In this document: in pieces, positions 15,419-24,676 of the stretch
Numbering within the stretch: the stretch's first letter is position 1
Layout: every line of letters begins with the position of its first letter
Assembly (NCBI GenBank): GCA_963800705.1
Contig: CAWDBV010000003.1
Location: 62,001 to 126,000 of the forward strand
DNA length: 64,000 bases
Direction: 5' to 3'
From: CAWDBV01 sp963800705
Lineage (GTDB): Bacteria > Actinomycetota > Thermoleophilia > Solirubrobacterales > 70-9
The notes under the pieces: model-generated
What the model was told of the DNA's origin: nothing
What the model saw: only the letters and a program-made list of their open reading frames with translations
Database searches by the model: none
Position numbers and translations under genes: made by a program

Positions 15419-16776
15419 CTACTCGGCGACCTTCGCCCCGCCGGCGACGACGTTGACGAAGTTCTCGAGGTGCCGGGTGGTCCAGCACTCGAAGGCGCCG
15501 TCGCAGAACGGCTCGTAGGCAGACATCACCGAGTCGCCGTAGTTCCAGTACAGCTTCGGCTCGGGGTTGAGCCAGAACATCCGCCCGGCGCGCTCGGCGA
15601 CGCGGCCGAAGACGTCGGCGTGCGGCTCGCGGCCGTTGGTGCGCGCGTCGCCGAGCACGATCACGGTCGAGCGCGGGCCCAGCTCCTCGGCGATCTCTTC
15701 GAGGAACTCGAGCCAGACGCGGCCGTAGTCGGTGTAGCCACTCACATCAGCAACACCGCCCTCGGACGAAACGCGCTCGGAGATGCGCCGGAAGTCGCGC
15801 TCGTGCTCGAAGATCGAGGTCACTTCGCTGATCCGCTCGATGAAGACGAAGCTGCGCAGCTTGCGGAACGAGTCGTGGAGCGCGTGCAGGACCGAGAGAA
15901 AGAAGACGCTCGCGCTCGAGACCGAGGTCGAGACGTCGCAGAGCACGTAGATCTCCGGGCGCCGCGGCCGCTTCGGCCGGTACTTCAGCCGCAGCGGCAC
16001 GCCGCCGGTCTCGAGCGAAGCGCGCATCGTCCGCCGCACGTCGACGTGCTGGCCGCGGCGGCGGCCGCGCTGCTCGTGGCCGAGGGTCGCGATCCGCTTC
16101 TTGAGCTGCGCGACCGCGCGGTGCACAGAGGCGAGGTCCTGGGCCGGGCTGGTCGGCAGGGCGCGGTCGAGCTCCGCGAGCGGGCGGGAGGGGGGAGCTT
16201 CCCGGAGCGCTCGATCAGGCCGCGCTCGAGCTCGCGGCGCAGGTGGCGCTCGAACTGCTTCATGCTCTCGCGGTCGAGGGTCACTGCCTCGTCGTCGTCT
16301 TCGGCTCCGCGCCCCTGGGTCTGGAGCCCGAGCGCGCGGCGGATCCGCTGCACGTCGACGCCGACGACGCCCGAGCGCTCGCCGCCGCGGCCGAAGGCCT
16401 GGATCGCGAGGCGGGCCAGATCGCGCATCTCGCCGTCACCGCGCTCTCCGATCGCCTGGCGGATCGCCTCGCGGAGGCTGTCGATGTCGATCTCGCCCTC
16501 ACCGTCGAAGCGCTCGCTCTCGCTCAGCTCGCGCGCCAGCGCCTCTTCCTCGGCGGCGCGGAAGAAGTGGCGGTCGAAGAGCAGCTCGAAGACGCGGCGG
16601 TCCTCCTGCGACTTGGCAACCGTTGCGGCGAGCGTCTCGCGGAAGTCCTCGCGCTCGGTCCAGCTCACCTCGTCGAGGGCCTCGAAAGCGTCGAGGATCT
16701 CCGAGGTCCCGACCGCGACTCCCTCTTCGCGCAGCTCCTCGAAGAAGTCGAGCAGCCGCGCCGCGGTGGCGGCCAT
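15419..16776 (-). pseudogene. CoxE-like VWA-domain protein, split by one frameshift
   Basis: The first part (from the ATG at 16776) gives a helical N-terminal region of about 195 residues beginning MAATAARLLDFFEELREEG. The VWA part (15419 to about 16190) continues in another frame with CDVSTSVSSAS, a MIDAS-like DxSxS motif, and later GDARTNGREP. The switch is at a run of six C on the minus strand near 16187; a seventh C would restore one protein of about 452 residues. Coding character is intact on both sides, so sequence error is likelier than decay. CoxE-like proteins pair with MoxR-type ATPases as a metal- or cofactor-insertion chaperone; here the MoxR gene lies directly upstream with a TGATG overlap. 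Confidence 0.8.
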
Positions 16777-17705
16777 CAGCCCTTGGCGGGCGAGCCGGCC
16801 TCGGGGCTCGAGCCCTCCGACAGCTTCACCGAGACGCGCTCGGCGACGAGGTCGAGGTCGGTCCGGTGCTTGACGATGATGCTCATCGTCGACTCGAAGG
16901 TCTCGCGGTCGATGTCGTCGGAGCCGATCAGGAGCAGCGCCCGCGCCCAGTCGATCGACTCGGCGATCGAGGGCGGCTTCTTGAGGTCGAGCGAGCGGAC
17001 CATGTGGATGATCTCGACCAGCTGCCTGGCCAGGCTCTCGTCGAGATCGGGGGCGTGGAGGCGGACGATCTCGAGCTCGCGCTCGACGCCGGGGTAGTCG
17101 AGCCACAGGTAAAGGCAGCGGCGCTTCAGCGCCTCGGTCAGTTCGCGCGAGTTGTTCGAGGTCAGCAGCACGAGCGGCGTGGTCCGCGCCTCGATCCTGC
17201 CGAGCTCGGGGATCGAGATCTGGAAGTCGGAGAGCAGCTCGAGCAGCATCGCCTCGAACTCCTGGTCGGTCTTGTCGATCTCGTCGATCAGCAGCACGAC
17301 CGGCTGCTCGGAGGAGATCGCCTCGAGCAGCGGCCTGGTGAGCAGGAACTCCTCGCCGAAGATGTCCCCGCGCGCCGCCTCCCAGCCCGATTCCTCGCCG
17401 GCCTCGGCCTGGATCCGGAGCAGCTGCTTGCGGTAGTTCCACTCATAGAGCGCTTTTGCCTCGTCGAGGCCCTCGTAGCACTGGAGGCGGATCAGCGGCC
17501 GCCCCGAGTAGCGCGAGAGCGCCTTGGCGAGCTCGGTCTTGCCCACGCCCGCGGGCCCCTCGACCAGCACCGGCTTGCCGAGCCGCTGCGCGAGGTAGGA
17601 GACGAGCGCCGCCGACTCACCGGCCAGGTAGCCGGCGTCCTTGAGGCCGTCGCGGACCTCGGAAACCGATTCCGGTTGTACTCCGGCTGCGGCTGTCTCG
17701 TTCAC
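16776..17705 (-). CDS. MoxR-family AAA+ ATPase
   Basis: The 309-residue protein has Walker A (EGPAGVGKTELA, about residues 54-65), Walker B (VLLIDEIDK), a sensor-1 region (LVLLTSNNSREL) and an arginine in the lid (ALKRRCLYLWLDYP). This is the MoxR/CoxD arrangement; such ATPases work with VWA proteins to mature enzymes. It starts at a GTG and is followed at once by the VWA gene. No coxMSL genes are in the window, so a link to CO dehydrogenase is not shown, although a CoxG-like SRPBCC gene lies 2 kb away. Confidence 0.88.
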   Translation of the reverse strand: MNETAAAGVQPESVSEVRDGLKDAGYLAGESAALVSYLAQRLGKPVLVEGPAGVGKTELAKALSRYSGRPLIRLQCYEGLDEAKALYEWNYRKQLLRIQAEAGEESGWEAARGDIFGEEFLLTRPLLEAISSEQPVVLLIDEIDKTDQEFEAMLLELLSDFQISIPELGRIEARTTPLVLLTSNNSRELTEALKRRCLYLWLDYPGVERELEIVRLHAPDLDESLARQLVEIIHMVRSLDLKKPPSIAESIDWARALLLIGSDDIDRETFESTMSIIVKHRTDLDLVAERVSVKLSEGSSPEAGSPAKG

Positions 17706-17730
17706 GAAACGGTGATGATACGGGGCAACC

Positions 17731-17967
17731 GTGGAGATCCCGCTTGCATTCGACCCGCTCCCGAACTCGGTCGCCCCCTACCTGGCGCTGATGGTGCTCG
17801 GCTTCATCGTCGGGACGGGCGGGCACATCGCCCGCAGCCGCCTCGTGGTCGGGATCGGGATCGGGATGATCTTCCTCGCCGTCCTGTTGCTACCGCTCGC
17901 CGTGATCGCCACCGATGACACCCCCCCGCAGCCCTCGCCGAACGCCTTCCCGCCCGGCTACGAGTAG
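17731..17967 (+). CDS. Small two-helix membrane protein
   Basis: The 78-residue product starts at a GTG 25 bases from the divergent MoxR gene. It has two hydrophobic helices (about residues 16-30 and 38-60) joined by a short basic loop (GGHIARSRL), and a proline-rich C terminus (PPQPSPNAFPPGYE). It is convergent with and directly abuts the PPK2 gene. No family is recognised. Confidence 0.6.
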   Translation: MEIPLAFDPLPNSVAPYLALMVLGFIVGTGGHIARSRLVVGIGIGMIFLAVLLLPLAVIATDDTPPQPSPNAFPPGYE

Positions 17968-18822
17968 CTACTTCTTGACCTTCTTCTTGGCGGGCTTCGA
18001 GTTCGTGCCCGCCATCAGGCTCGCCGACGCGTCGGGCACATATGTGTACGAATCGAGCGGCGGGCGCACGTAACCGGTGTCGTCCTGGCGCTTCGGGAGC
18101 TTGATCTCCTCGATCGCGCGCTTCTCCCACGGCACGTTGTCGAGCAGATGAGAGATGCAGTTGATGCGCGCGTTGCGCTTGATGTCGGACTCGACCACGT
18201 TCCAGGGCGCCTCGCCGATGTCGGTGTGGACGAACATCTCGTCCTTCGCCCTCGAGTAGTCGACCCAGCGGCTGCGTGCCTCGAGGTCCATCGGCGAGAG
18301 CTTCCACTGCTTGCGCGGGTCCTGCGTCCGCGACTTGAAGCGCTTCTCCTGTTCCTCGTCTGACACCGAGAACCAGTACTTGATCAGGATGATCCCGTCG
18401 TCGACCAGCATCCGCTCGAAGATCGGGCACTGGTGAAGGAAGCGGCGGTACTCCTCGGGGGTGCAGAAGCCCATCACGTGCTCGACCCCGGCGCGGTTGT
18501 ACCAGGAGCGGTCGAAGATCGCTATCTCTCCGCCGGCCGGCAGGTGGTCGACGTAGCGCTGGAAGTACCACTGGCTCTGCTCGCGCTCGGTCGGCGCCGG
18601 GAGCGCCACGACGCGGGCGATCCGGGGGCTGACGTATTGGGTGATCCGCTTGATCACGCCGCCCTTGCCGGCCGCGTCGCGGCCCTCGAAGACGAGCGCG
18701 ATCCGGGCGCCTTCGCGCTTCACCCAGTCCGCCATCGCGACGAGCTCGGTCTGCAGACGCAGCAGCTCCTCCTCGTAGAGCTTGCGCGGCAGTTTCTCGG
18801 TCACGCTGGGGGCGCTACTCAT
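17968..18822 (-). CDS. ppk2: Polyphosphate kinase 2
   Basis: The 284-residue protein has the PPK2 core: Walker A FEGRDAAGKGG, the Walker B-like IFDRSWYNRAGVEHVMG and the lid region YWFSVSDEEQEKRFKSR. PPK2 enzymes move phosphate between polyphosphate and nucleoside diphosphates. The single-domain length and the GRDAAGKGG/DRSWYNRAG pair fit class I enzymes, which act on ADP or GDP. The C terminus ends in a lysine-rich tail (KPAKKKVKK). The frame extends further upstream, but the ATG at 18822 overlaps the previous gene by eight bases and fits the family N terminus. It is the last gene of the cyclase operon. Confidence 0.9.
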   Translation of the reverse strand: MSSAPSVTEKLPRKLYEEELLRLQTELVAMADWVKREGARIALVFEGRDAAGKGGVIKRITQYVSPRIARVVALPAPTEREQSQWYFQRYVDHLPAGGEIAIFDRSWYNRAGVEHVMGFCTPEEYRRFLHQCPIFERMLVDDGIILIKYWFSVSDEEQEKRFKSRTQDPRKQWKLSPMDLEARSRWVDYSRAKDEMFVHTDIGEAPWNVVESDIKRNARINCISHLLDNVPWEKRAIEEIKLPKRQDDTGYVRPPLDSYTYVPDASASLMAGTNSKPAKKKVKK

Positions 18823-19375
18823 CGTGCTCCTCGTCCTCGTCGAGGCCGACATCGTCGAGATCGTCGTCGGCGTGCGCGAGGCGCCCAGCATACTCGTGGC
18901 GGCTGCGCTGGACGCCCGCGAGCGCGATCGTCGCCGCGCCCGCGAAGGCGACGAAGATCCCGTAGCGGAGGTGGTAGTCGTCGTCGACCCCGGCGAAGTT
19001 GAACTGCGGCCGGTCGGCCATCTGGAAGACGACAATCAGCGCCGCCCAGGCGCCGCACGCGATCAGCAGCCCGCCGACGCTGAGCGGGCGCGGCGGCCGG
19101 TAGCCGCTGCCGACCTCGAGCAGCAGGAAGAGCGCCGCGCCGACCGTGAGCAGCAGCGCCGCGGTCGAGAAGCTGAACGCCCCGGCGCCCGTCTGGACGA
19201 GGTCGTTGGCGATCGGCGCCCCGTACCAGGGCAGCAGCATGCTGCCGCAGACGACGAGCCCGCCGAGCGCCGCGATCTTGTCGTTGGGCCCCAGCTCCCG
19301 CGCGGCGCGGCCGATCTTGCGGCCCCACCTGGTCGAGAGAGACTCGGCCGCTTCAGTCGAAGGCTTGCCGGCCAC
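18815..19375 (-). CDS. Integral membrane protein with acidic tail
   Basis: The 186-residue protein has a basic N terminus, then four likely membrane helices (about residues 35-52, 66-88, 98-118 and 135-154), and ends in a strongly acidic tail (DDDLDDVGLDEDEEHDE). It overlaps its upstream neighbour by 23 bases and PPK2 by eight, placing it within the operon. No family is recognised. Confidence 0.7.
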   Translation of the reverse strand: MAGKPSTEAAESLSTRWGRKIGRAARELGPNDKIAALGGLVVCGSMLLPWYGAPIANDLVQTGAGAFSFSTAALLLTVGAALFLLLEVGSGYRPPRPLSVGGLLIACGAWAALIVVFQMADRPQFNFAGVDDDYHLRYGIFVAFAGAATIALAGVQRSRHEYAGRLAHADDDLDDVGLDEDEEHDE

Positions 19376-19751
19376 GGTAGCCCGAATCGAGGTCGTGCCA
19401 GAAGTCGACCGAGTCCTCGCCCAGCTCCCAGCACAGGTAGACCTCGTTGTCCTCGATGATGCTCGGGAAGTCGATCAGCCCGCGGTCGACGTCGCGGACG
19501 ACGATCCCGGCGTCGTTCAGCGCCTCGAGCAGCTTCCGCACCTCCAGGAACGACTCGCCGACCTGGACGCCCTCGGTCCCGCCGCCGTTGCCCGGTGCCG
19601 CCTCGGAGAGCACCTCGTGCGCCTCGGCGTCGGTGAGCAGGTCCTTGGCGTTGCGCAGCTTCTGCAGCAGCGGCTTCACCCGCGGCAGCAGCGCGTTCGC
19701 CTCCTCGCGCGTGTAGTGGCGCTCGTGCAGCAGCTGCGACCCGTCGCTCAT
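19353..19751 (-). CDS. DUF2203 family protein
   Basis: The 132-residue protein has the family features: an N-terminal HYTREEANALLPRVKPLL, a central helix, and a C-terminal IEDNEVYLCWELGEDSVDFWH segment, of which CWELGE and the following WH are the diagnostic part. DUF2203 proteins are small and cytoplasmic with no established role. The open frame runs upstream, but the ATG at 19751 overlaps the previous stop (ATGA). Confidence 0.85.
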   Translation of the reverse strand: MSDGSQLLHERHYTREEANALLPRVKPLLQKLRNAKDLLTDAEAHEVLSEAAPGNGGGTEGVQVGESFLEVRKLLEALNDAGIVVRDVDRGLIDFPSIIEDNEVYLCWELGEDSVDFWHDLDSGYRGRQAFD

Positions 19752-20179
19752 CCCAGCAACCGCCGCAGGCCGTCGAGCGAGGTGTCGAGCGCTTCGCGAA
19801 GCGAGCGCTTGCTGATCAGCGTGCTCGTGGCCCGGGCGCCGGCGCCGAGGCCGGCCGGCTCCTTGCCGATCTCGACGTCGGCGAAGGTGTTGCCCCGCGC
19901 CTCGGTCAGCACCCAGTGCGAGTACCAGCCGCTCTTCTGGCAGCGCAGCTTGATCTCGTGCAGGTCGTCGAGCTGCTCTACCTTGAACGTCGTCGTCGGC
20001 TTCATTCCCAGCGGCCCGTGGGTCTTCATCTCGAAAGTCGCGCCCTTCTCGATCTTCGTCGGCACCCCGGTGACCTCGATCGCGCCTCCCCACTTCGGAT
20101 AGTTGGCCGGGTCCTCGAGCAGCTTCCAGACGTCTCCGAGCGGAGCCTCGAACAGCGCCTGCTGTTTGAACGAGGGCAT
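19748..20179 (-). CDS. SRPBCC (CoxG-like) protein
   Basis: The 143-residue protein has the START/SRPBCC pattern: an N-terminal strand leading to APLGDVWKLLEDPANYPKW, antiparallel strands, and a long C-terminal helix (SLREALDTSLDGLRRLL). The fold makes a deep hydrophobic cavity for lipids or aromatic ligands; CoxG members take part in CO dehydrogenase maturation. It overlaps the hydrolase gene (TGATG) and DUF2203 (ATGA), so all are translated from one mRNA. The ligand is unknown. Confidence 0.8.
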   Translation of the reverse strand: MPSFKQQALFEAPLGDVWKLLEDPANYPKWGGAIEVTGVPTKIEKGATFEMKTHGPLGMKPTTTFKVEQLDDLHEIKLRCQKSGWYSHWVLTEARGNTFADVEIGKEPAGLGAGARATSTLISKRSLREALDTSLDGLRRLLG

Positions 20180-20976
20180 CAGGCCTTTGAGGTTAGCTCG
20201 CGGATCACGCCCGCGGTCAGGTCCGGGCGGCTGATCATGCCGTCGTCCACCTCTACGAAGCGTGCCTCGGGCAGGATGCTGAAGAAGGTCTCCTCGAGCT
20301 CGCTCGAGGGCGGCAGCCAGGGGCCCGCGACGTCCTCCGAATAGACGACCGTGAGCCGATCCCCGATCCGCTGGCAGAACTCGACCGGATCATCGTCGCG
20401 CCACGCCGCTACCCGTCCCAGCGCGGTCTCTCGAGGGGTGTGCTCGACCTGCTTGTCGAGGCGCCGCAGGAGCTCCTCTTCGTCCATCTGGGCATTGGTC
20501 GCTTCGAGCAGCGTTCGCATGCCGCCGCGGTAACTGTTGGAGAGCATCTCGAGGAAGGCTTCGATGACGCTGTCCGAGGCGATCATCGCGTCCATCCCCG
20601 CGAGCCTGCTGAGGGCGAACGGCGGGCCGCCCAGGGCGACGATGTTGGGGGCGACCCCGGGGGAGCGATCGGCGACCCGGACGGCCCAGTTGCCGCCGTC
20701 GGCGAGCCCGATGATCGTGGCGCCTCCGCCCGCCGCCGCAGCGACCGCCTCGAGATCGCCGGCGCCGGTCTCCATGTCATGCGGCCCGCCGGACGACGAA
20801 CCGCCGGTGCCGCGCGCGTCGTAGCGGACCACGGTGTGGTCGCGAACGAGGTCCTCGGCGAGCGCGTCGAATGACGAAGGGTGCCCGTTCCAGTAGGGAG
20901 CGAGGATGACCAGCGGCCCCTCGCCGCGCTGCTCCCAGTGGATCTCTGCTCCGTCGTCCCGGGTGAGTTTCGGCAC
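20179..20976 (-). CDS. Alpha/beta hydrolase-fold protein without the serine nucleophile
   Basis: The 265-residue protein has the fold's strand-turn features: an oxyanion region (LAPYWNGHPSSFD), VVRYDARGTGGSS after strand 4, and the nucleophile elbow. At the elbow the canonical G-x-S-x-G reads G-L-A-D-G, so the catalytic serine is alanine. The acid/histidine end is also weak. It is probably a non-enzymatic ligand-binding or regulatory protein. It starts 10 bases after a large class III cyclase; known actinobacterial cyclases such as Rv1900c carry an alpha/beta hydrolase domain fused to the cyclase, so a sensory partnership is plausible. The GTG start has its own -10 box (20984-20989). Confidence 0.75.
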   Translation of the reverse strand: MPKLTRDDGAEIHWEQRGEGPLVILAPYWNGHPSSFDALAEDLVRDHTVVRYDARGTGGSSSGGPHDMETGAGDLEAVAAAAGGGATIIGLADGGNWAVRVADRSPGVAPNIVALGGPPFALSRLAGMDAMIASDSVIEAFLEMLSNSYRGGMRTLLEATNAQMDEEELLRRLDKQVEHTPRETALGRVAAWRDDDPVEFCQRIGDRLTVVYSEDVAGPWLPPSSELEETFFSILPEARFVEVDDGMISRPDLTAGVIRELTSKA

Positions 20977-20983
20977 TGTCGTG

Positions 20984-20989
20984 ACGCTA
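20984..20989 (-). promoter_or_regulatory. -10 box (TAGCGT) built on the cyclase stop codon
   Basis: TAGCGT lies seven bases before the GTG at 20976. Its TAG is the stop codon of the cyclase gene, so an internal leaderless promoter is possible. Confidence 0.45.
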
Positions 20990-23900
20990 GCGCGCCACCA
21001 GCTCCGGCGCGCGATCGGCGAGCCCGGTGAGCCCGAGCTCCTCGCAGCGCGCCACGGCGGCCTCGAGCGCGCCCTTGGCCTCGCCGGACTCCGCCTCGCG
21101 CAGCCGCCGCGCGGTGAGCAGCAGGCAGCGCGCCGAGTCGACCGGCCGGCCGATCCGCTCCCATGCCTCGGCCGCGCTGCGCAGCGACTCGGCCCCGGCG
21201 GCGGGATCCTCGGCGGCGGCGCCGCGGGCCTCGGCGGTCGCCGCCTCGCCGATCGGGAAGCTGAGCCGCTCGGTGAGCCGCTCGGCCTCCTCGGCGGCGT
21301 CGCGGGCGCCGTCGCCGCGTCCGGCGAGCGCCAGCGCCACCGCGCGGGCCGCGGTCGCCTCGAGCGACTGGGGGATCAGCCCGGCGCGCTCGCAGAGATC
21401 GAGCGCGCGAGCGAGCTCGGTCTCGGCTCCGGCGCCGTCGCCCGAGTCGCGGAGCGCCGCGGCGAGCCAGAAGAGCGCCGAGTAGGCGGCCTCCGAGCGC
21501 CCGACCTGCTCGCCGAGCTCGTGCGCCTGGCGGCAGATCTGCGCCGCGCCCTCCCAGTCGCCCTCGCGCCAGCGCAGCGCGCCGCGGGTCACGTACGGGA
21601 AGCAGAGCTTGCCGGTCAGCCCCTCGCGCTCGGCGAGCTCGGTGCTGGCGTCGGTCGCCTCCTGCGCCTCGTTCCAGTCGGCGCGCAGCACCGCGAGCTC
21701 GGCGAGCGCGGCGTGGAGCTCGACCTGGGAGGGGAGGTCGCCGAGCTCGACCGCGAGCTCGAGCGCCTCGCGGTAGGAGTCGGTGGCGCCCGGGTAGTCG
21801 GCCTCGGAGACCTCGAGGTGGTAGCCGAGCGTGAGCAGCGCCCGCACCGCCTCGGCGCGGTCGGAACCGCGCGCCAGCTCGACCGAGCGCTCGAGGTTCT
21901 CGCGCGCCTTCTCGGCGTCGCCGATCCGCCCGAAGACGCGGCCGAAGATGCCGTGGGCGCGGCTCGCGGCGCGCGACCTCGTCGAGCTGCTCGGCGAGCC
22001 GCAGCGCCTTCTCGGAGGCGTAGATCGCGAGCATGTTGTCGCCGGTGTGCATGTAGAGCGACGCAGCTTCCTCGTAGAGGCGGACCAGCTCCAGGCACGG
22101 CTCCCCGTCCTTGAGCAGGTCGATGCCCTTCTGGTAGTGGTCGATCGATGCCTGCCGCTCGCCCTTGTGCCAGAGCCCGGCGCCGATCTTGCGGTGCAGG
22201 TCTCCGACCCGCGCCAGGTCCTCCTCGCCGCGGTGGTGCTCGAGGCACTCGAGCCAGACCTCGACCGCGGGATCAACGCGGCCGATGCGGAGCGCGATGT
22301 CGCCCTGCTTCTCGCCGATCCGCGCCCTCGCCTCGGCGTCGTCGAGCTCGCCGGCCAGCTCGAGCGCTTGCGTGTAGCGGTCGAGCGCCTCGGCATTCGA
22401 GTAGAGCGCCGCGCCGGCGTCGCCGGCCGACTCGAGGCGCTCGAAGGCGCCAGCGCGCAGCCGTCCGAGCTCATCGCCGCCGAGCCCGGTTTCCTCGCCG
22501 AGCGCCGCGGCGCGCGCGTAATGCTCGGCGACCAGGCCGACGACTCCCTCGCTGCGCTCGCCGGCGCGCTCCTCGATGAAAAGCCCGACCTGCTCGTGCT
22601 TGCGGCAGCGGACCGACTTCGGAAGCATCCCGTAGGCGACGTCGCGGATCAGCACGTGCTTGAAGGCGTACTCGCGCTCGCCGGCGAGCCTCGAGCCCGG
22701 GCTCGGGACGAGGATGTCCTTGTCCTGGAGCGAGGCGAGCACGTGCTCGAGGTCGAGGTCCTCCTCGTTCGCGGTGCTCTCCAGCGACCCGACCCAGAAG
22801 TTCTGGCCGACGACCGCGGCGTGCTGGAGCAGCAGCCGCTCGAGTCGCTCGAGCGAATCGAGGCGCGCGGCGAGCAGCGACTGGACGGTGCCGGGGAGAG
22901 CGTCGGCGTCGCCGGAGCCCTCCTCGAGCAGGCGGTTGACCATCTCCTCGGCGAACAGCGGGTTGCCGCCGGCGCGCTGGGCGACGCCCGCGACGACGTC
23001 GCCGTGCCCGTTGTCGTCGGGGAACAGGGCGGCGACGAGCTGCTCGGTCTCGCGCGCGGTAAGCGGCTCGAGGCTGACCGAGCTCGCGTTGCGGCGCCCG
23101 CCTCCCCAGCCGGGGCGGCGCTCGAGCAGCTCGTCGCGCGACATGCAGAGCAGCAGCAGCGGGGCGCGCACCCAGCGCGCCAGGTACTCGATCAGGTCGA
23201 GCATGCTCTCGTCCGCCCAGTGGATGTCCTCGAAGGCGAGCACCAGCGTGCGGCGCAGGGCAAGCGCCTCGATCACCGCGCGGAGCGCCGAGAACAGCGC
23301 CTCGCGCATCCGCTGCGGGTCGTCGCTCTCGGCAGCGGGAGCATCAGTTGGGGGCTCGATCCCGAGCGCCCGCGCGATCAGCGCCGCGTTGCGCTCTCCG
23401 GCGTCGGGCTCCCCGGCCTCGCGCATCAGCTCCTCGACCCCGCTGCGGAGCTTGTCCCACGCCGTCTCCGGCGGGTCGGTGTCGAGGATCTCGAACTGCT
23501 CGCGGATGACCTCTCCGAGCGCCCAGTAGGCGATCCCCGAGCCGTAGGGAGGGCAACGCCCCTGGCGGACCGTCGGCTGCTTCTCGCTCTCGGCGAGGAA
23601 GGAGGTCACCTCGCGCAGCAGCCGCGACTTGCCGACCCCGGCCTGGCCGAGCACCGTCGCCAGGTGCGGCGAGCCCTCGCGCCCGACCCGGTCGGCGAGC
23701 GAGACCAGCGTCTGCGCCTCGTCGCTTCGGCCGATCAACGGGGTCTCGGAGCGAAGCGCCGAGCGCCGGACTACACCCGGCGTGATCGCGCCGCTCGCCT
23801 CCCAGGCCGGCACCGGCTCGGACTTCCCCTTCAGTTTCAGGGGCTCGAGCTTCTCGTAGGCGATCGCGTCGCGGGTCGCGCGCACGGTCGATTCGCCGAC

Positions 23901-24560
23901 CGTCACCGTTCCCGGCCGCCCGGCGGCCTCGAGCCGCGAGGCGACGTTGACGACGTCGCCCATCACGGTGTAGCGGTCGCCGCCGACAGCGCCCGCCATC
24001 ACCTCGCCGGTGTTGATCCCGACCCGGAGCGCGAACTCGACGCCGTGCTCGGCCGCGCTCTTGCGGTTCGCCTCCTCCATCGTCTCCTGCATCGCGAGCC
24101 CGGCCCGAACGGCGCGCTCGGGGTCGTCCTCGTGGGCCACCGGGGCGCCGAAGACGCCCATCACGTTGTCGCCGATGTACTTGTCGATCGTGCCGCCGTG
24201 GCGCTCGATCTCGGCGCCGAGCCGGCGCAGGGTCGAGTCGACGAGGGCCTTCGAGACCTCGGGGTCGAGGCCCTCGGAGGCGGCGGTGTAGCCGGAGAGG
24301 TCGGCAAACAGGACGGTCGCCTGGCGGCGCTCCTCGGGTGGAGGCTCGGGCGCGGCGGTGGGCGCGGGCGCAGGCTCGCTTCCCGGGGCTGGGGCGCCCT
24401 CGAGCGCCGACCCGCACTCGATGCAGAACTTCGCCTTCGGCGGCGACTCGGCACCGCAGGATGGGCAGAGCGCCGCGAGCGGGCCGCCGCACGACATGCA
24501 GAAGCGGGCCTGCGCGGGGTTATCGGCGCTGCAACTCGGACAAGCTCTGCCCTCGGCCAT
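20987..24560 (-). pseudogene. Zinc-ribbon class III adenylate/guanylate cyclase with AAA/TPR region, one frameshift
   Basis: In order: two N-terminal zinc ribbons (CPSC...CMSCG and CPSCG...CIECG), a class III cyclase domain (metal aspartates in VLFADLSGYT and KYIGDNVMGVFG), an AAA/NB-ARC-type ATPase (Walker A GQAGVGKSRLL; Walker B-like LAFEDIHWAD) and a long TPR region. The whole is about 1190 residues. The frame shifts once near 21965-21972 on the minus strand, where one extra base separates LAEQLDEVA from SRAHGIFGRVFGRIGDAEKA; TPR sequence continues undamaged to 20987. Error in the sequence is likelier than loss of function. It heads the operon that continues into the nucleophile-less hydrolase. 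A TAGTCT box lies eight bases before the ATG. Confidence 0.85.
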
Positions 24561-24631
24561 CGATCTAAAGACTACGGCGCCCGATTCGGCGCCGGGCACG
24601 AGGCGTTGCGCTACATTCCGGCATCAGGGAC

Positions 24632-24663
24632 GGCGGCTCCTCCGCTTCGCGTCCGGGGCCGCC
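24632..24663 (+). repeat. 32-base palindromic repeat, copy 1
   Basis: The copy starts GGCGGCTCC and ends GGGGCCGCC, giving a nine-pair stem (one G:U) around a loop containing CGCTTCGCG. It lies between the cyclase start and the lipoprotein start at 24677. Other copies are at 44358-44389, 55004-55035 (minus) and 56280-56311. Confidence 0.8.
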
Positions 24664-24676
24664 TTCGCCGTTGCCG

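Noticed and set aside
20179..20976. Reading the elbow of the hydrolase-fold protein as an aspartate nucleophile of the dehalogenase type
   Set aside because: In G-L-A-D-G-G the aspartate is one place after the nucleophile position when aligned with G-H-S-M-G-G. The central residue is alanine, so a missing nucleophile fits better.
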